From Pacificispira sp002696645 (GTDB lineage Bacteria > Pseudomonadota > Alphaproteobacteria > UBA8366 > Aestuariispiraceae): a stretch of DNA of 64,000 nt. A program made the position numbers and the translations under genes. Shown here piece by piece: positions 45,880 through 55,676 of this stretch. The notes beneath the pieces are model-generated. The model made no database searches, was not told the DNA's origin, and saw nothing but the letters and a program-made list of their open reading frames with translations. Where the stretch lies: assembly GCF_048892425.1 (NCBI RefSeq), contig NZ_JBLZHU010000006.1, positions 238,926-302,925 of the forward strand. Reading direction: 5' to 3'. Every line of letters starts with the position of its first letter. The first letter of the stretch is position 1.

Positions 45880-48800
45880 CTAGGCGACGACGCGGGCCAA
45901 CGCTTCCGCAATCTTGCGCACACCTGACAGACGCCTTTCAGAATCACTCCACGCCCGCATGATCACCATTTTATGGTCCGGCCGCAATTTCGCTACCCCC
46001 GCCATCTTCTGAATAAAGCCGATCAGGCCACCGGGATTGGCAAAATCATCATTGCGGAACGAAATCAGTGCGCCTTTTGGCCCGGCATCCACCTTTGAAA
46101 TTCCCGCCGCCTTACACGCCTGCTTTATCGCCACAATCTGCAACAGATTGGCAACTTCCTCCGGCATGGGACCAAAGCGGTCCACCATCTCGACAGCAAA
46201 GCGATCAATTTCCCGCGAATCCTTCAAATCGGACAGTCGGCGATACAGGCCCAGGCGCACCGACAGGTCCGGCACATATTTCTCTGGGATCAGCACGGCG
46301 ATTCCGACATTGATGGTCGGTGTCCAGGTTTCTTCAATCTCTTCTGCAGCGACATGATCGCGGGCGGCGGCGACGGCCTCTTCCAGCATCCGCTGGTACA
46401 GTTCCACCCCGACTTCCTTGATATGGCCGGATTGTTCTTCGCCCACCAGATTACCGGCGCCACGAATATCCAGGTCATGACTGGCCAATGTGAAGCCCGC
46501 CCCCAGACTGTCCAGCGTTTGCATAACATCCAGGCGCTTGCGGGCGGTTTCGGTCAGGACCTTGCCCGGCGGCAGGGTCAGATAGCAATAAGCCCGCTGT
46601 TTGCCGCGCCCGATGCGCCCGCGCAATTGATACAACTGAGCCAATCCAAACATATCGGCCCGGTGAATGATCATCGTGTTGGCATTGGGAATGTCCAGGC
46701 CGCTTTCCACGATATTGGTGGACAGCAGGATATCATATTTCCCGCCAACGAAGTCTGTCATGACCTCTTCCAATTCGCGCGCGGCCATGCGGCCATGAGC
46801 CATAGCGACATTGGAATCAGGTGATAATTCGCGAATACGCTCCCGCACACGGTCCATATCGGCCAGCCTTGGGCAGACATGGAATATCTGACCGCCGCGA
46901 TATCGTTCTCTGCGGATGGCTTCCCTCAGGACAACGGGATCATAGGGCAGAACGAAGGTTCGAACCGCCAGGCGATCCACCGGTGGGCTGGCGATGATCG
47001 ACATCTCGCGCACCCCGGCCAGGGCCATCTGCAAGGTCCGCGGGATTGGCGTCGCGGTCAGTGTCAGCACATGAACATTGGCGCGCAATTGCTTCATGCG
47101 TTCCTTCTGCTGAACGCCGAAATGCTGTTCCTCATCAACGATCAACAGGCCCAGATCACGGATTTTGATGGATTTCGCCAACAGGGCATGGGTGCCAACG
47201 ACAATATCGATTGTGCCATCGGCCAGACCTTCCTTTACGCCCTCCGCCTCTTTTCCCGTCACAAGGCGGGACAATTGGCGCACCCGTACCGGCAATCCTT
47301 CAAAGCGTTCTTTGAAATTGCGGAAATGCTGACGGGCCAAAAGGGTCGTGGGGACGACGACAGCGACCTGTTTGCCGGACAGGGCGACCAGGAAGGCGGC
47401 ACGCAGCCCGACCTCTGTTTTGCCAAACCCGACATCCCCACAGACCAGCCGATCCATTGGCTTGCCGGACCCCAGATCCTCAAACACATCCTGAATGGCG
47501 CGCAACTGGTCTTCGGTTTCGGTGAAGGGGAAGCGCGCACAGAACTCATCATACGCCCCTTCCTGCGGGACAACAGGATCGCCCTTGCGCAAGGCCCGCT
47601 CCGCCGCGATCTTCATCAGCGACTCGGCGATTTCCCGAACCCGTTCCTTCAGCCGCGCCTTGCGGGCCTGCCAGGCGGCCCCGCCCAGCTTGTCCAATTG
47701 AACACCTGAATCCTCTGAGCCATAGCGCGACAGCACTTCCAGATTCTCGACCGGCAGGAACAGACGATCATCGCCCGCATACAGAATGCGCAGGCAATCA
47801 TGGGGCGCGCCATCAACACGCAGCGTCTCCAGCCCGTCATAACGCCCGATGCCATGTTCGACATGGACGACCAGATCCCCGGCCTCAATGGCCGACAGCT
47901 CGGAGATGAATTCCTCCCCCTTACGGCGGCGGCGGGCCGGACGGGCCAGACGTTCCCCCAGAATATCAGGTTCGCTGAGCACCTGAACCGTATCCGTTTC
48001 AAAGCCCGCATCCAGTGGCATCAAGCCAATCGCGGCCTTTCCAGGGGACAGAGTTTCTAAATCCGACCAGCTTTTCGCATCACTCAGGTCGGCAACGCCC
48101 CCTTCGCGGATCAACAGTTTCAGGCGTTCCCGCGCGCCCTCCCCCGATGCTGCAATCAGGGTGCGCTTTGTTGTCGCCTCGGCAATACGTTGGGCGACAG
48201 CCTCAAACAAATCGATATCGGGCGATTTTCGGGCAACGGCAAAATCCGGCACCCTTTTGCCAGCGGCATCCAGCGTTGCCTCCTGCCCGGTATCCGGTTT
48301 CGGGTAGGGATTGAAGGTAAAAACCTGTGCCAGACCCAACCGCTCCCCCCAGCCATGCTGTGTGAAATACAGCATATCTGGCGGGATCGGCTTATAGGGG
48401 GCCGCCCCCTCCTCATCCGGGCTGCGGCGCTTGGATCGGATGGATTCCTCTTCCTTGCGCGCGGCATAGTGATCGCGAATCGTCTCAATCCGCGCCTCGA
48501 TTGCCTCTTCCCCCTGGGCATCCAGAAATATCGGGGAATCGGGCAGCCAGTCCGGAATGGTCTCCATATGATCGTGGAACAGTGGCAGCCAATGTTCGAC
48601 GCCGGGGGACCTGCGCCCTTCGCTCACTGCATCGAACATCAGATCGCCACTGGCATCGCCGCCAAACAACATGCGATAGGCCTGGCGAAAGCGATCAATA
48701 TGCTCCCGGTCCAGCATGATTTCGCTGACCGGGCGCAGAATCATCTGGGTCGCCTCGCCCAATGTGCGTTGATTCATGGCATCGAACCGACGGATCGTCT

Positions 48801-49368
48801 CTAACTCATCCCCAAAGAAATCAAGGCGCAGCGGATCAGCCTCTCCCGGTGGGAAGACATCCACAATCCCGCCCCGGATCGCATATTCACCGGGTTCGCG
48901 AACCGTCGTTGCGCGGCGATAGCCGTTGCGTTCGTAAAAGGCCTGCATCGTCTCAACCGGAAATCGGGTGCCCGGTTTTGCCACCAGGGTGGCGTCCCGG
49001 AAGGATTTTGCAGGCGGGACCTTCTGTAAGACAGACGCAATTGTGGTCAGAACAACCGTTGCCCCCTGTCTCCCTGCCGCCAGAGCGGACAGGGCCTCCA
49101 GCCGCCCCGCAACGCTTTGTGCATTGGGCGATACCCGATCATATGGCAGGCAATCCCAGGCAGGCAGCAGAATTTGCGGCAGGTCCGGTGCAATAAAGCT
49201 CAGTCGATCCGCAGCCGCCCGCATACGGGTCTCATCCCGCATCACAACCAGGATCGGCTTTTCAAATTCAGTGGCGGCCTGGGCCAGGATCAGCGTATCG
49301 ACACCTTCCGGCGCGCCCGCAATCTCCGTCTTGCCCAGCCCCTCCAGGAAGGGACGAAATGATATCAA
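45880..49368 (-). CDS. mfd: Transcription-repair coupling factor
   Basis: DNA translocase that removes stalled RNA polymerase and recruits UvrA; 1162 residues. UvrB-homology domain at the N-terminus, RNA-polymerase-interacting CarD-like domain ([18 protein letters not shown]), then a RecG-like helicase with Walker [12 protein letters not shown], box [22 protein letters not shown] and the TRG motif region ([16 protein letters not shown]), and a C-terminal regulatory domain ([15 protein letters not shown]). It uses a TTG start overlapping the sdhE stop (TTGA); no ATG precedes the conserved N-terminus. Convergent with the desaturase. Confidence 0.95.
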   Translation of the reverse strand: MISFRPFLEGLGKTEIAGAPEGVDTLILAQAATEFEKPILVVMRDETRMRAAADRLSFIAPDLPQILLPAWDCLPYDRVSPNAQSVAGRLEALSALAAGRQGATVVLTTIASVLQKVPPAKSFRDATLVAKPGTRFPVETMQAFYERNGYRRATTVREPGEYAIRGGIVDVFPPGEADPLRLDFFGDELETIRRFDAMNQRTLGEATQMILRPVSEIMLDREHIDRFRQAYRMLFGGDASGDLMFDAVSEGRRSPGVEHWLPLFHDHMETIPDWLPDSPIFLDAQGEEAIEARIETIRDHYAARKEEESIRSKRRSPDEEGAAPYKPIPPDMLYFTQHGWGERLGLAQVFTFNPYPKPDTGQEATLDAAGKRVPDFAVARKSPDIDLFEAVAQRIAEATTKRTLIAASGEGARERLKLLIREGGVADLSDAKSWSDLETLSPGKAAIGLMPLDAGFETDTVQVLSEPDILGERLARPARRRRKGEEFISELSAIEAGDLVVHVEHGIGRYDGLETLRVDGAPHDCLRILYAGDDRLFLPVENLEVLSRYGSEDSGVQLDKLGGAAWQARKARLKERVREIAESLMKIAAERALRKGDPVVPQEGAYDEFCARFPFTETEDQLRAIQDVFEDLGSGKPMDRLVCGDVGFGKTEVGLRAAFLVALSGKQVAVVVPTTLLARQHFRNFKERFEGLPVRVRQLSRLVTGKEAEGVKEGLADGTIDIVVGTHALLAKSIKIRDLGLLIVDEEQHFGVQQKERMKQLRANVHVLTLTATPIPRTLQMALAGVREMSIIASPPVDRLAVRTFVLPYDPVVLREAIRRERYRGGQIFHVCPRLADMDRVRERIRELSPDSNVAMAHGRMAARELEEVMTDFVGGKYDILLSTNIVESGLDIPNANTMIIHRADMFGLAQLYQLRGRIGRGKQRAYCYLTLPPGKVLTETARKRLDVMQTLDSLGAGFTLASHDLDIRGAGNLVGEEQSGHIKEVGVELYQRMLEEAVAAARDHVAAEEIEETWTPTINVGIAVLIPEKYVPDLSVRLGLYRRLSDLKDSREIDRFAVEMVDRFGPMPEEVANLLQIVAIKQACKAAGISKVDAGPKGALISFRNDDFANPGGLIGFIQKMAGVAKLRPDHKMVIMRAWSDSERRLSGVRKIAEALARVVA

Positions 49369-49649
49369 GGGGACCCCAATGGATCTTTGGCGAATTGAAA
49401 AATATCCTGGAAAATAGGACCATTAACCTGTGGCGGAATTTCAGCCCCATGCACCAGCATGGAATAGAAGACCTGATCGGGGATGTGCAGCAGCGCTTCG
49501 AACACATCCAATTGCTCATCCTGATATTGATCCAGGCGTTTATCCGCAAAGTTTCCCAGGATGATATCCATTTCCTTCATCCCGCGATGCCAGGCGCGAA
49601 ACCGCAATTTCTTGCGGCGGATATCAGCGGGAATTTTGTTATCATTCAT
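49365..49649 (-). CDS. sdhE: Succinate dehydrogenase assembly factor 2 family (SdhE)
   Basis: 94-residue protein that promotes FAD attachment to the SdhA flavoprotein. Matches the family from the conserved RRKKLRFRAWHRGMKEMD stretch (RGMKE motif, with the Gly and Glu needed for flavinylation) through LGNFAD and the C-terminal helices. The frame extends to ATG 49658 and TTG 49682; I prefer 49649 on length. It overlaps mfd by four bases. No sdhCDAB genes lie in the window. Confidence 0.85.
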   Translation of the reverse strand: MNDNKIPADIRRKKLRFRAWHRGMKEMDIILGNFADKRLDQYQDEQLDVFEALLHIPDQVFYSMLVHGAEIPPQVNGPIFQDIFQFAKDPLGSP

Positions 49650-49853
49650 GGAAAGCATGGCAAGGTCCCAACTCTTGGACAACGGTTTGGCTGCGGTCAG
49701 CCCGATAGGACTTAGCGCATGGCTGAGGCTTTTACAGCCCTAATGCGATCACGGCAAACCCCGGCACAGAAATTTTGTTCCTCAGCGCTGTTTTCGCGGG
49801 GCGACTAAGGCGATAGACTGCATGGATAAAGTCCGTTTCTAAAGTTGATCGGT

Positions 49854-51938
49854 ATGCGCCCGGAAATTCTATTCCCCCTTTTTGCGACGCTAAACAGCCT
49901 GAAAGGCGTTGGCCCGCGCATCGCCCTGCTGTTGGAAAAAGCGGCGGGACCGCATGTCGTGGACCTGTTATGGCATCTGCCCCGCGAAGTAATCGACCGG
50001 CGCGACCGGCCCTCCGTCGCAGACGCACAACCGGGAAAAATTGTTACCTTGCAGGTGCATGTCGGCAAACACGAAGCCCCGTCCGACAAGCGCCGCCCCT
50101 ATCGCATTCACTGTTCGGATGTGACCGGGCCCCTGATCCTGACCTTCTTTCGCGGTGATAAGAAATATCTGGAACAAATCCTGCCACAGGGAGAGGAACG
50201 CCTGATTTCCGGGCGGTTGGACCTGTATCAGGGGATCAAACAAATGGCCCATCCCGATCATATCCAACCGCTGGATAAGGCCGATGAAATCCCAGACATT
50301 GAACCTGTCTATCCGCTGACCGCCGGAATCACGCCAAAGGTACTTTCCAAAGCAATAGCAGCAGCACTCAGCCGCGCGCCGGACCTGCCCGAATGGCTGA
50401 ATGCGGAACATCGCAAACGTGAAGGCTGGCTGTCCTGGCGCGACGCCCTGATGCAGGCGCATATGCCCGGCAGCAGCGGCGATCTGTCCCCGCTTGCCAA
50501 GATGCGTCAACGGCTGGCCTATGATGAATTACTGGCGAATCAATTGGCCCTGACGGTCGTACGGCGCAATGCAAAACGTCAGGGTGGTCAATCTCTAAAA
50601 GGCGATGGAACCCTGCGAGAGGCCGCCCGAAAGGCCCTGCCCTTCACCCTGACTTTAAGCCAGGAAACCGCCCTGTCAGAAATTTTTGCGGATATGGAAT
50701 CACCCCAACGCATGCTGCGCCTGTTGCAAGGGGATGTTGGCAGCGGCAAGACCGTCGTCGCCTTGATGGCAATGTTGAACGCCGTGGAATGCGGTGGTCA
50801 GGCCGCCCTGATGGCCCCCACTGAAATCCTGGCGCGACAGCATTTTGAAACGATTGCGACGATTGTTGCCAAGCTGGGCCTGAAATGCTTCGTCTTGACC
50901 GGGCGGGATAAGGGCGCTGTCCGGAAAGAGATTCTGGCGGCCATTGCAGAGGGACGCGCCGCTCTGGCAATCGGCACCCATGCGCTGTTTCAGGACGAAG
51001 TTGCCTTTCGCGACCTGAAACTGGCGGTGATCGATGAACAGCATCGCTTCGGCGTGCATCAACGCCTGACATTGGGGGGTAAGGGAATTCGGACCGACAT
51101 GCTGGTGATGACGGCAACCCCAATCCCCCGCACCCTGACCATGACCGCCTATGGCGACCTGGATTCGTCGCGCCTGACCGATAAGCCGCCAGGGCGCATT
51201 CCCATCAAAACCGTTGTCATTGCAAACAATCGTCTGCCCGATGTCGTCGACGGGTTGCGCCGGAAACTGGCGGAAGGGGCCAAGGTCTATTGGGTCTGCC
51301 CCCTGGTCGAAGAATCCGAAACCAGTGATTTGGCCAATGCCGAAGGGCGCTATGCCGATCTGTGCCACAGTTTTGGGGAAACCCGCGTATCGCTGGTGCA
51401 TGGCCGTATGAAAGGCAAAGAGAAAGACGCCGCCATGGCGCGGTTTATTGAGGGGCCCGCTGATATTCTGGTGGCAACCACAGTGATTGAAGTCGGCGTA
51501 AACGTACCTGCCGCCTCTGTCATGATCATCGAGCAGGCGGAACGCTTCGGCCTGGCACAATTACATCAATTACGCGGGCGCATCGGGCGGGGTGATGCGG
51601 CCTCCACCTGTATTTTATTGCGCGCAGAACACATGACCGAAACCGCGAAAGAGCGCCTGCGCACCCTGTCCGAAACCGACGATGGCTTTGTGATCGCTGA
51701 AAAAGACCTGGAATTGCGCGGGGCCGGCGAAATCCTGGGCACCAAGCAAAGCGGCCTGCCAGAATTCCGCTTGGCCGATATCGCCCTGCATGGCGACCTG
51801 ATGCGCGTCGCCCATGACGATGCCCGCCTGATCCTGGAAACAGACCCCGACCTCAACGGCCCGCGCGGCAAGAATTTGCGGCTGTTGCTGTACCTCTTTG
51901 AACGAGACGCCGCGATTGGGAATTTGAAGTCGGGTTGA
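49854..51938 (+). CDS. recG: ATP-dependent DNA helicase RecG
   Basis: Branch-migration helicase, 694 residues. Wedge domain with OB-fold at the N-terminus (LNSLKGVGPRIALLLEK, HLPREVIDRRDRP), Walker A GDVGSGKTVVALMAM, box [44 protein letters not shown] and [10 protein letters not shown]-terminus ends FERDAAIGNLKSG. The first codon of the open frame is TTG at 49845; ATG at 49854 is preferred. Divergent from sdhE. Followed by the repeat array. Confidence 0.95.
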   Translation: MRPEILFPLFATLNSLKGVGPRIALLLEKAAGPHVVDLLWHLPREVIDRRDRPSVADAQPGKIVTLQVHVGKHEAPSDKRRPYRIHCSDVTGPLILTFFRGDKKYLEQILPQGEERLISGRLDLYQGIKQMAHPDHIQPLDKADEIPDIEPVYPLTAGITPKVLSKAIAAALSRAPDLPEWLNAEHRKREGWLSWRDALMQAHMPGSSGDLSPLAKMRQRLAYDELLANQLALTVVRRNAKRQGGQSLKGDGTLREAARKALPFTLTLSQETALSEIFADMESPQRMLRLLQGDVGSGKTVVALMAMLNAVECGGQAALMAPTEILARQHFETIATIVAKLGLKCFVLTGRDKGAVRKEILAAIAEGRAALAIGTHALFQDEVAFRDLKLAVIDEQHRFGVHQRLTLGGKGIRTDMLVMTATPIPRTLTMTAYGDLDSSRLTDKPPGRIPIKTVVIANNRLPDVVDGLRRKLAEGAKVYWVCPLVEESETSDLANAEGRYADLCHSFGETRVSLVHGRMKGKEKDAAMARFIEGPADILVATTVIEVGVNVPAASVMIIEQAERFGLAQLHQLRGRIGRGDAASTCILLRAEHMTETAKERLRTLSETDDGFVIAEKDLELRGAGEILGTKQSGLPEFRLADIALHGDLMRVAHDDARLILETDPDLNGPRGKNLRLLLYLFERDAAIGNLKSG

Positions 51939-52000
51939 CGGATAAGACTCCGCAAACCCCGTTTGCTGTTCCTGGGCGGTTGATCTTTAAAAAATGGTAA

Positions 52001-53237
52001 TGCTGAGGAGCGCAGCGCCTCGAAGGGTGCCTTTCTGCAAGCACCCCCCGCCATATCCTCGCAGGCGGGTATCCAGGGCCACACGCATCAATCGCGCCTG
52101 CCGCCCTGGACCCCGGATCACGTCCGGGGTGACGATGTGTCAACAAATGCGCCCTCACCCTGAGGAGCGCAGTGTCTCGAAGGGGGAGCCCTCTGTAACC
52201 ACCGCACTTACAGCGCATCCTTCGAGACGGCGCTCCCGCGCCTCCTCAGGATGAGAATGGCTCCCCACGCCCCGTCATACTCGCGCAGGCGGGCATCCAG
52301 GGCCACACGCATAAATCGCGCCTGCCGCCCTGGACCCCGGATCACGTCCGGGGTGACGATGTATCACACAAACGCGCCCTCACCCTGAGGAGCGTAGCGT
52401 CTCGAAGGGGGAGCCCGCTGGAAGCACCGCACTTACAGCCCCTCCTTCGAGACAGCGCTATCGCGCCTCCTCAGGATGAGAATGGGACCCTGCATCCCCG
52501 TCATACTCGCGCAGGCGGGTATCCAGGGCCACACGCATCAATCGCGCCTGCCGCTCTGGACCCCGGATCACGTCCGGGGTGACGATGGTGGCGACATGTG
52601 CGCACCTCAGGATGAGAATGGGACCCTGCATCCCCGCCATATCCTCGCAGGCGGGTATCCAGGGCCACACGCATCAATCGCGCCTGCCGCTCTGGACCCC
52701 GGATCACGTCCGGGGTGACGATGTATCACACAAACGCGCCCTCACCCTGAGGAGCGTAGCGTCTCGAAGAGGGAGCCCGCTGGAAGCACCGGACTTACAG
52801 CCCCTCCTTCGAGACGGCGCTATCGCGCCTCCTCAGGATGAGGGTGAAACCTCACGCCCCGTCATATTCGCGCAGGCGGTTATCCAGGGCCACAAGCACC
52901 AATCGTGCGTGCCGCTCTGGACCCCGGATCAAGTCCGGGGTGACGAAGGTGGCGACATGTGCGCACCTCAGGATGAGAATGGGACCCTGCATCCCCGTCA
53001 TACTCGCGCAGGCGGGTATCCAGGGCCACACGCATCAATCGCGCCTGCCGCTCTGGACCCCGGATCACGTCCGGGGTGACGGATACGCCGATGCAGCCCC
53101 TCCTCAGGATGAAATCTGTGCAGGTGGTAAGAATATGGACACATAAAACGTGCACTCACCCTGAGGAGCGCAGCGTCTCGAAGGGTGCCTTTCTGCAAGC
53201 ACCGTCCTAACAGCCCATTCTTCCAGACAGCGCTTTA
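52001..53237. repeat. Array of alternating palindromic elements, families A and B
   Basis: Gene-free 1.2-kb array filling most of the 1.7-kb gap between recG and the methionine gene. Family B (86-87 bp, arms GTATCCAGGG / CCCTGGAC and CCCCGGATCACGTCCGGGG) lies at 52048-52134, 52273-52358, 52499-52584, 52635-52720, 52860-52945 and 52996-53081. Family A (105 bp) is full at 52154-52258, 52379-52482 and 52741-52846, 5' half only at 52001-52045, 3' end only at 52604-52622, 52963-52985 and 53097-53112, and degenerate at 53155-53237. B starts recur at 225, 226, 136, 225 and 136 bp. Open frames here are shadows of the repeats. Confidence 0.92.
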
Positions 53238-53282
53238 AATATCCGCTTGACCCGGAAATCTACATCCCTTATCTATCTCTCC

Positions 53283-53336
53283 AGCGCCGATTTGAAGCTC
53301 AGCTTGCGGGCGCTTTATAAATGCAGCTAAAGAGGG
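53283..53336 (+). ncRNA. SAM-II riboswitch aptamer, first copy
   Basis: Stem strand AGCGCC (53283-53288), the conserved GATTTGA (53289-53295), CAGCTTGC, the returning strand GGCGCT (53309-53314), and the 3' tail ATAAATGCAGCTAAAGAGGG. The tail nearly equals that of the crystallised metX aptamer (ATAAATGTAGCTAAAAAGGG). AGC-T-TGC can pair with GCAGCT, making the pseudoknot expected of SAM-II. It lies about 330 bases upstream of the methionine gene on the same strand. SAM-II binds S-adenosylmethionine and lowers expression of methionine genes. Confidence 0.88.
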
Positions 53337-53347
53337 TTGGTCATCGC

Positions 53348-53374
53348 ACCGCCCGGCTATGCTGCGGCGGTTTT
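53348..53374 (+). terminator. Putative terminator/attenuator between the two SAM-II aptamers
   Basis: ACCGCC and GGCGGT form a six-base-pair GC stem with a 12-base loop, followed at once by TTTT. It sits 12 bases after the first aptamer. It could be the expression platform of that aptamer. The stem is short, so this is a suggestion only. Confidence 0.4.
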
Positions 53375-53432
53375 GTATTTCCGGGCCTTGGTTGCCCTGG
53401 AGAGATCAAAATCTGACCGCTTCAGTTTTAGC

Positions 53433-53456
53433 GCCGCATTTATAAATCCCCGCAAG
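53433..53456 (-). repeat. Inverted partial copy of the first aptamer's core
   Basis: The reverse complement of this stretch reads CTTGCGGGGATTTATAAATGC then GGC and GCTAAAA. That matches CTTGCGGG, TTTATAAATGC and GCTAAA of the aptamer at 53303-53332 with few differences. The conserved 5' GATTTGA is missing, so it is not a complete minus-strand aptamer. It could pair with the first aptamer in a long RNA hairpin. Confidence 0.75.
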
Positions 53457-53515
53457 AGAACCCTTCTGATCGACGCCTCGGCGACCGGCCTGCTTTCATT
53501 CGGCACAAGGCCGCC

Positions 53516-53564
53516 CGCGGTGATTTGAGGATCAGCTTGCACCGCGTCATCAACTGCTAAAGCG
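53516..53564 (+). ncRNA. SAM-II riboswitch aptamer, second copy
   Basis: Stem strand CGCGGT (53516-53521), GATTTGA (53522-53528), ATCAGCTTGC, returning strand ACCGCG (53541-53546), then AACTGCTAAAGCG. All SAM-II conserved blocks are present in order. It lies 106 bases upstream of the ATG of the methionine gene, so this is probably the proximal regulatory copy. Covariation is supported: the stem pairs differ from copy 1 (AGCGCC/GGCGCT) yet still pair. Confidence 0.85.
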
Positions 53565-53669
53565 ACGTCAGGGAAGTCCTTTCATTCGGGACCTAGATTG
53601 GCGCAGATCCTCGCTGGAAACCCACTGTGGAGCATTAAGGCTCCGACCCTTAAAATGGAGAAAGCGACG

Positions 53670-54986
53670 ATGACAAATATCCCTAAACACCCAGAAACCC
53701 TGGCCTTGCATGCCGGTTTTCGGTCTGACCCAGCCACCAATGCAGTGGCCGTGCCAATCTATCAGACGACATCCTATCAGTTCGACAGTGCGGAACATGC
53801 CCAGAAGCTGTTCGCCCTGGAAGAATTGGGCAATATCTATACCCGCATCATGAACCCGACCGTGGATGTCCTGGAAAAACGCATTGCGGCCCTGGAAGGT
53901 GGCGTCGCGGCACTTGGCGTGGCATCTGGCCAGGCCGCGAGCGCCTATGCAGTCCAGAATATTGCCCGCGCCGGCGATAATATCGTAAGTTCTACAAACC
54001 TTTATGGCGGGACATGGAACCTGTTTGCCAACACCCTGAAGGATCAGGGGATCGAGGTACGCTTTGTCGATCCAACCGACCCTGAAGCATTCCGGAAGGC
54101 CACGGATGACAAGACCCGGGCCTATTATGCCGAAACCCTGCCCAATCCAAAGCTGGAGGTTTTCCCGATTGGTGAAGTTGCCGCCATTGGTCGCGAATTG
54201 GGCATCCCTTTGATTGTCGACAACACCGCCGCCCCCGTCCTGTGCCGTCCCTTCGATCATGGTGCAGCCATCATTGTCTATTCCACGACCAAATATATTG
54301 GTGGTCACGGAACTTCTATCGGTGGGGCGATTGTCGACAGCGGCACCTTCCCCTGGGAAGACCACAAGGAACGCCAACCCTATCTGAACCAGCCTGACCC
54401 TTCCTATCATGGGGCCGTCTGGACAGAGGCTGTGAAGCCCCTGGGGCCCATTGCCTATATCATCAAGGCCCGCGTCACCCTGTTGCGGGATCTGGGGGCA
54501 GCACTGTCACCCTATAATGCGTTTCAGATCATCCAGGGGCTGGAAACCCTGCCAATCCGTATTCGGGAACATTCCCGCAATGCCGCGGCTGTGGTCAATT
54601 TCCTGAACGAACATCCGTTGGTTGATCGGGTGATTTACCCGAACCATCAGAATGGGGAGAATTTAAAACGCGCCCAGACCTATCTGAAAGGCGGATATGG
54701 CGGTTTGGTCGGATTCCATATCAAAGGCGGCAAAGCAGCCGGGGCGGCTTTTATTGATGCCCTGGAACTGTTCTATCACGTTGCCAATATTGGTGATGCG
54801 CGGTCCCTGGCAATCCACCCTGCCACCACCACACATTCTCAGCTCAGCCTTGAGGAACAACACCAATCCGGGGTAACGGATTCCTATATCCGTCTGTCGA
54901 TTGGGATTGAGCATATCGACGATATCATTGCCGACCTGACCCAGGCGCTGGCTGCTGCGGCCGATGCCGTACAAGCAGCGGCTTGA
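53670..54986 (+). CDS. metY: O-acetylhomoserine aminocarboxypropyltransferase (sulfhydrylase)
   Basis: PLP-dependent Cys/Met metabolism enzyme of 438 residues making homocysteine from O-acetylhomoserine and sulfide. N-terminus TLALHAGFRSDPATNAVAVPIYQTTSY; PLP lysine in STTKYIGGHGTS; LNQPDPSYHGAVW and C-terminal LAIHPATTTHSQLSLEEQHQSGVTDSYIRLSIGIEH are the family's signatures. GGAG lies nine bases before the ATG at 53670; an upstream in-frame ATG (53655) is less likely. Two SAM-II aptamers precede it, so repression by S-adenosylmethionine is expected. The OsmC gene follows closely. Confidence 0.93.
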   Translation: MTNIPKHPETLALHAGFRSDPATNAVAVPIYQTTSYQFDSAEHAQKLFALEELGNIYTRIMNPTVDVLEKRIAALEGGVAALGVASGQAASAYAVQNIARAGDNIVSSTNLYGGTWNLFANTLKDQGIEVRFVDPTDPEAFRKATDDKTRAYYAETLPNPKLEVFPIGEVAAIGRELGIPLIVDNTAAPVLCRPFDHGAAIIVYSTTKYIGGHGTSIGGAIVDSGTFPWEDHKERQPYLNQPDPSYHGAVWTEAVKPLGPIAYIIKARVTLLRDLGAALSPYNAFQIIQGLETLPIRIREHSRNAAAVVNFLNEHPLVDRVIYPNHQNGENLKRAQTYLKGGYGGLVGFHIKGGKAAGAAFIDALELFYHVANIGDARSLAIHPATTTHSQLSLEEQHQSGVTDSYIRLSIGIEHIDDIIADLTQALAAAADAVQAAA

Positions 54987-55010
54987 TTGGGACACAAGGA
55001 GGATATTGAG

Positions 55011-55586
55011 ATGACAGCCACCCTCTCCAAAGCCCAAACAACCGGCCTGGGGGCAGTCTTTGACCAAGTGGCAGAGACGATCCATCACAACCCCGGAAAA
55101 GCCCTTGCGCATTTCGAGGTACAATCCCGTCAAATCCGAGGATTGCACAGCGAAGTCGAAACCCGCGATTTCATATTGACCGTGGACGAGCCGAAATCAC
55201 TTGGCGGTCAGGATCTTGGGCCAAATCCCGTAGAGCTAATCCTGGCCGCGATCGCATCCTGTCAGGAGATTACCTATCGCCTGTATGCGGATCGTCTTGG
55301 AATTCCGTTGAAAGGCGTTTCGGTGTCGGTAAAGGGGGATATTGACCTGCGGGGTCTTTTTGCACTGGATCCCGGTGTCAGGCCTGGTCTCAGGGGGCTG
55401 GATATTCAGGTGGACCTGGACAGCCCCGCATCGCAGGCAGAGTTGGACCGGTTGAAACGAACGGTCGATGCCCATTGTCCTGTGTTGGACATCATTCGCA
55501 ACGCCACGCCCGTAATCGCCCGGACGCAGCGTCAATCGGATGGATCGCCTGTTGATACCCCCATGTTTGCGGGGTTGGCTGGATAA
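55011..55586 (+). CDS. OsmC family protein
   Basis: 191-residue OsmC/Ohr-fold protein with the two redox cysteines in IASCQEITYRL and DAHCPVLDIIRNATPV. Members reduce organic hydroperoxides or hydrolyse thioesters with the help of a reduced thiol donor; which is not clear here. AAGGAGG lies nine bases before the ATG at 55011. It begins 24 bases after metY, so it probably belongs to the SAM-regulated transcript. The link to sulfur metabolism is inferred from that arrangement. Confidence 0.88.
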   Translation: MTATLSKAQTTGLGAVFDQVAETIHHNPGKALAHFEVQSRQIRGLHSEVETRDFILTVDEPKSLGGQDLGPNPVELILAAIASCQEITYRLYADRLGIPLKGVSVSVKGDIDLRGLFALDPGVRPGLRGLDIQVDLDSPASQAELDRLKRTVDAHCPVLDIIRNATPVIARTQRQSDGSPVDTPMFAGLAG

Positions 55587-55676
55587 AGGCAGGGCCCTTT
55601 GCCAAGGGAATTGCGGCCCGGTAAAAGCATAGCTAACCTAGCCCCGATTTAGTTTCACCATCGGGGAGTTGTTACC

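Noticed and set aside
52458..53155. Open frames of 66-166 codons within the palindromic array
   Set aside because: They encode the same translated repeat (for example GIQGHTHQS) again and again, on both strands; this follows from repeat sequence, not from coding selection.
52001..53237. CRISPR array
   Set aside because: Repeats are 86-105 bp palindromes with no short unique spacers, and no cas genes are nearby. The adhesin repeats are coding and also not a CRISPR.
53357..53542. 61-residue open frame on the minus strand between the aptamers
   Set aside because: It overlaps the riboswitch region, has no ribosome-binding site, and ends in low-complexity Lys/Ala; no family recognised.
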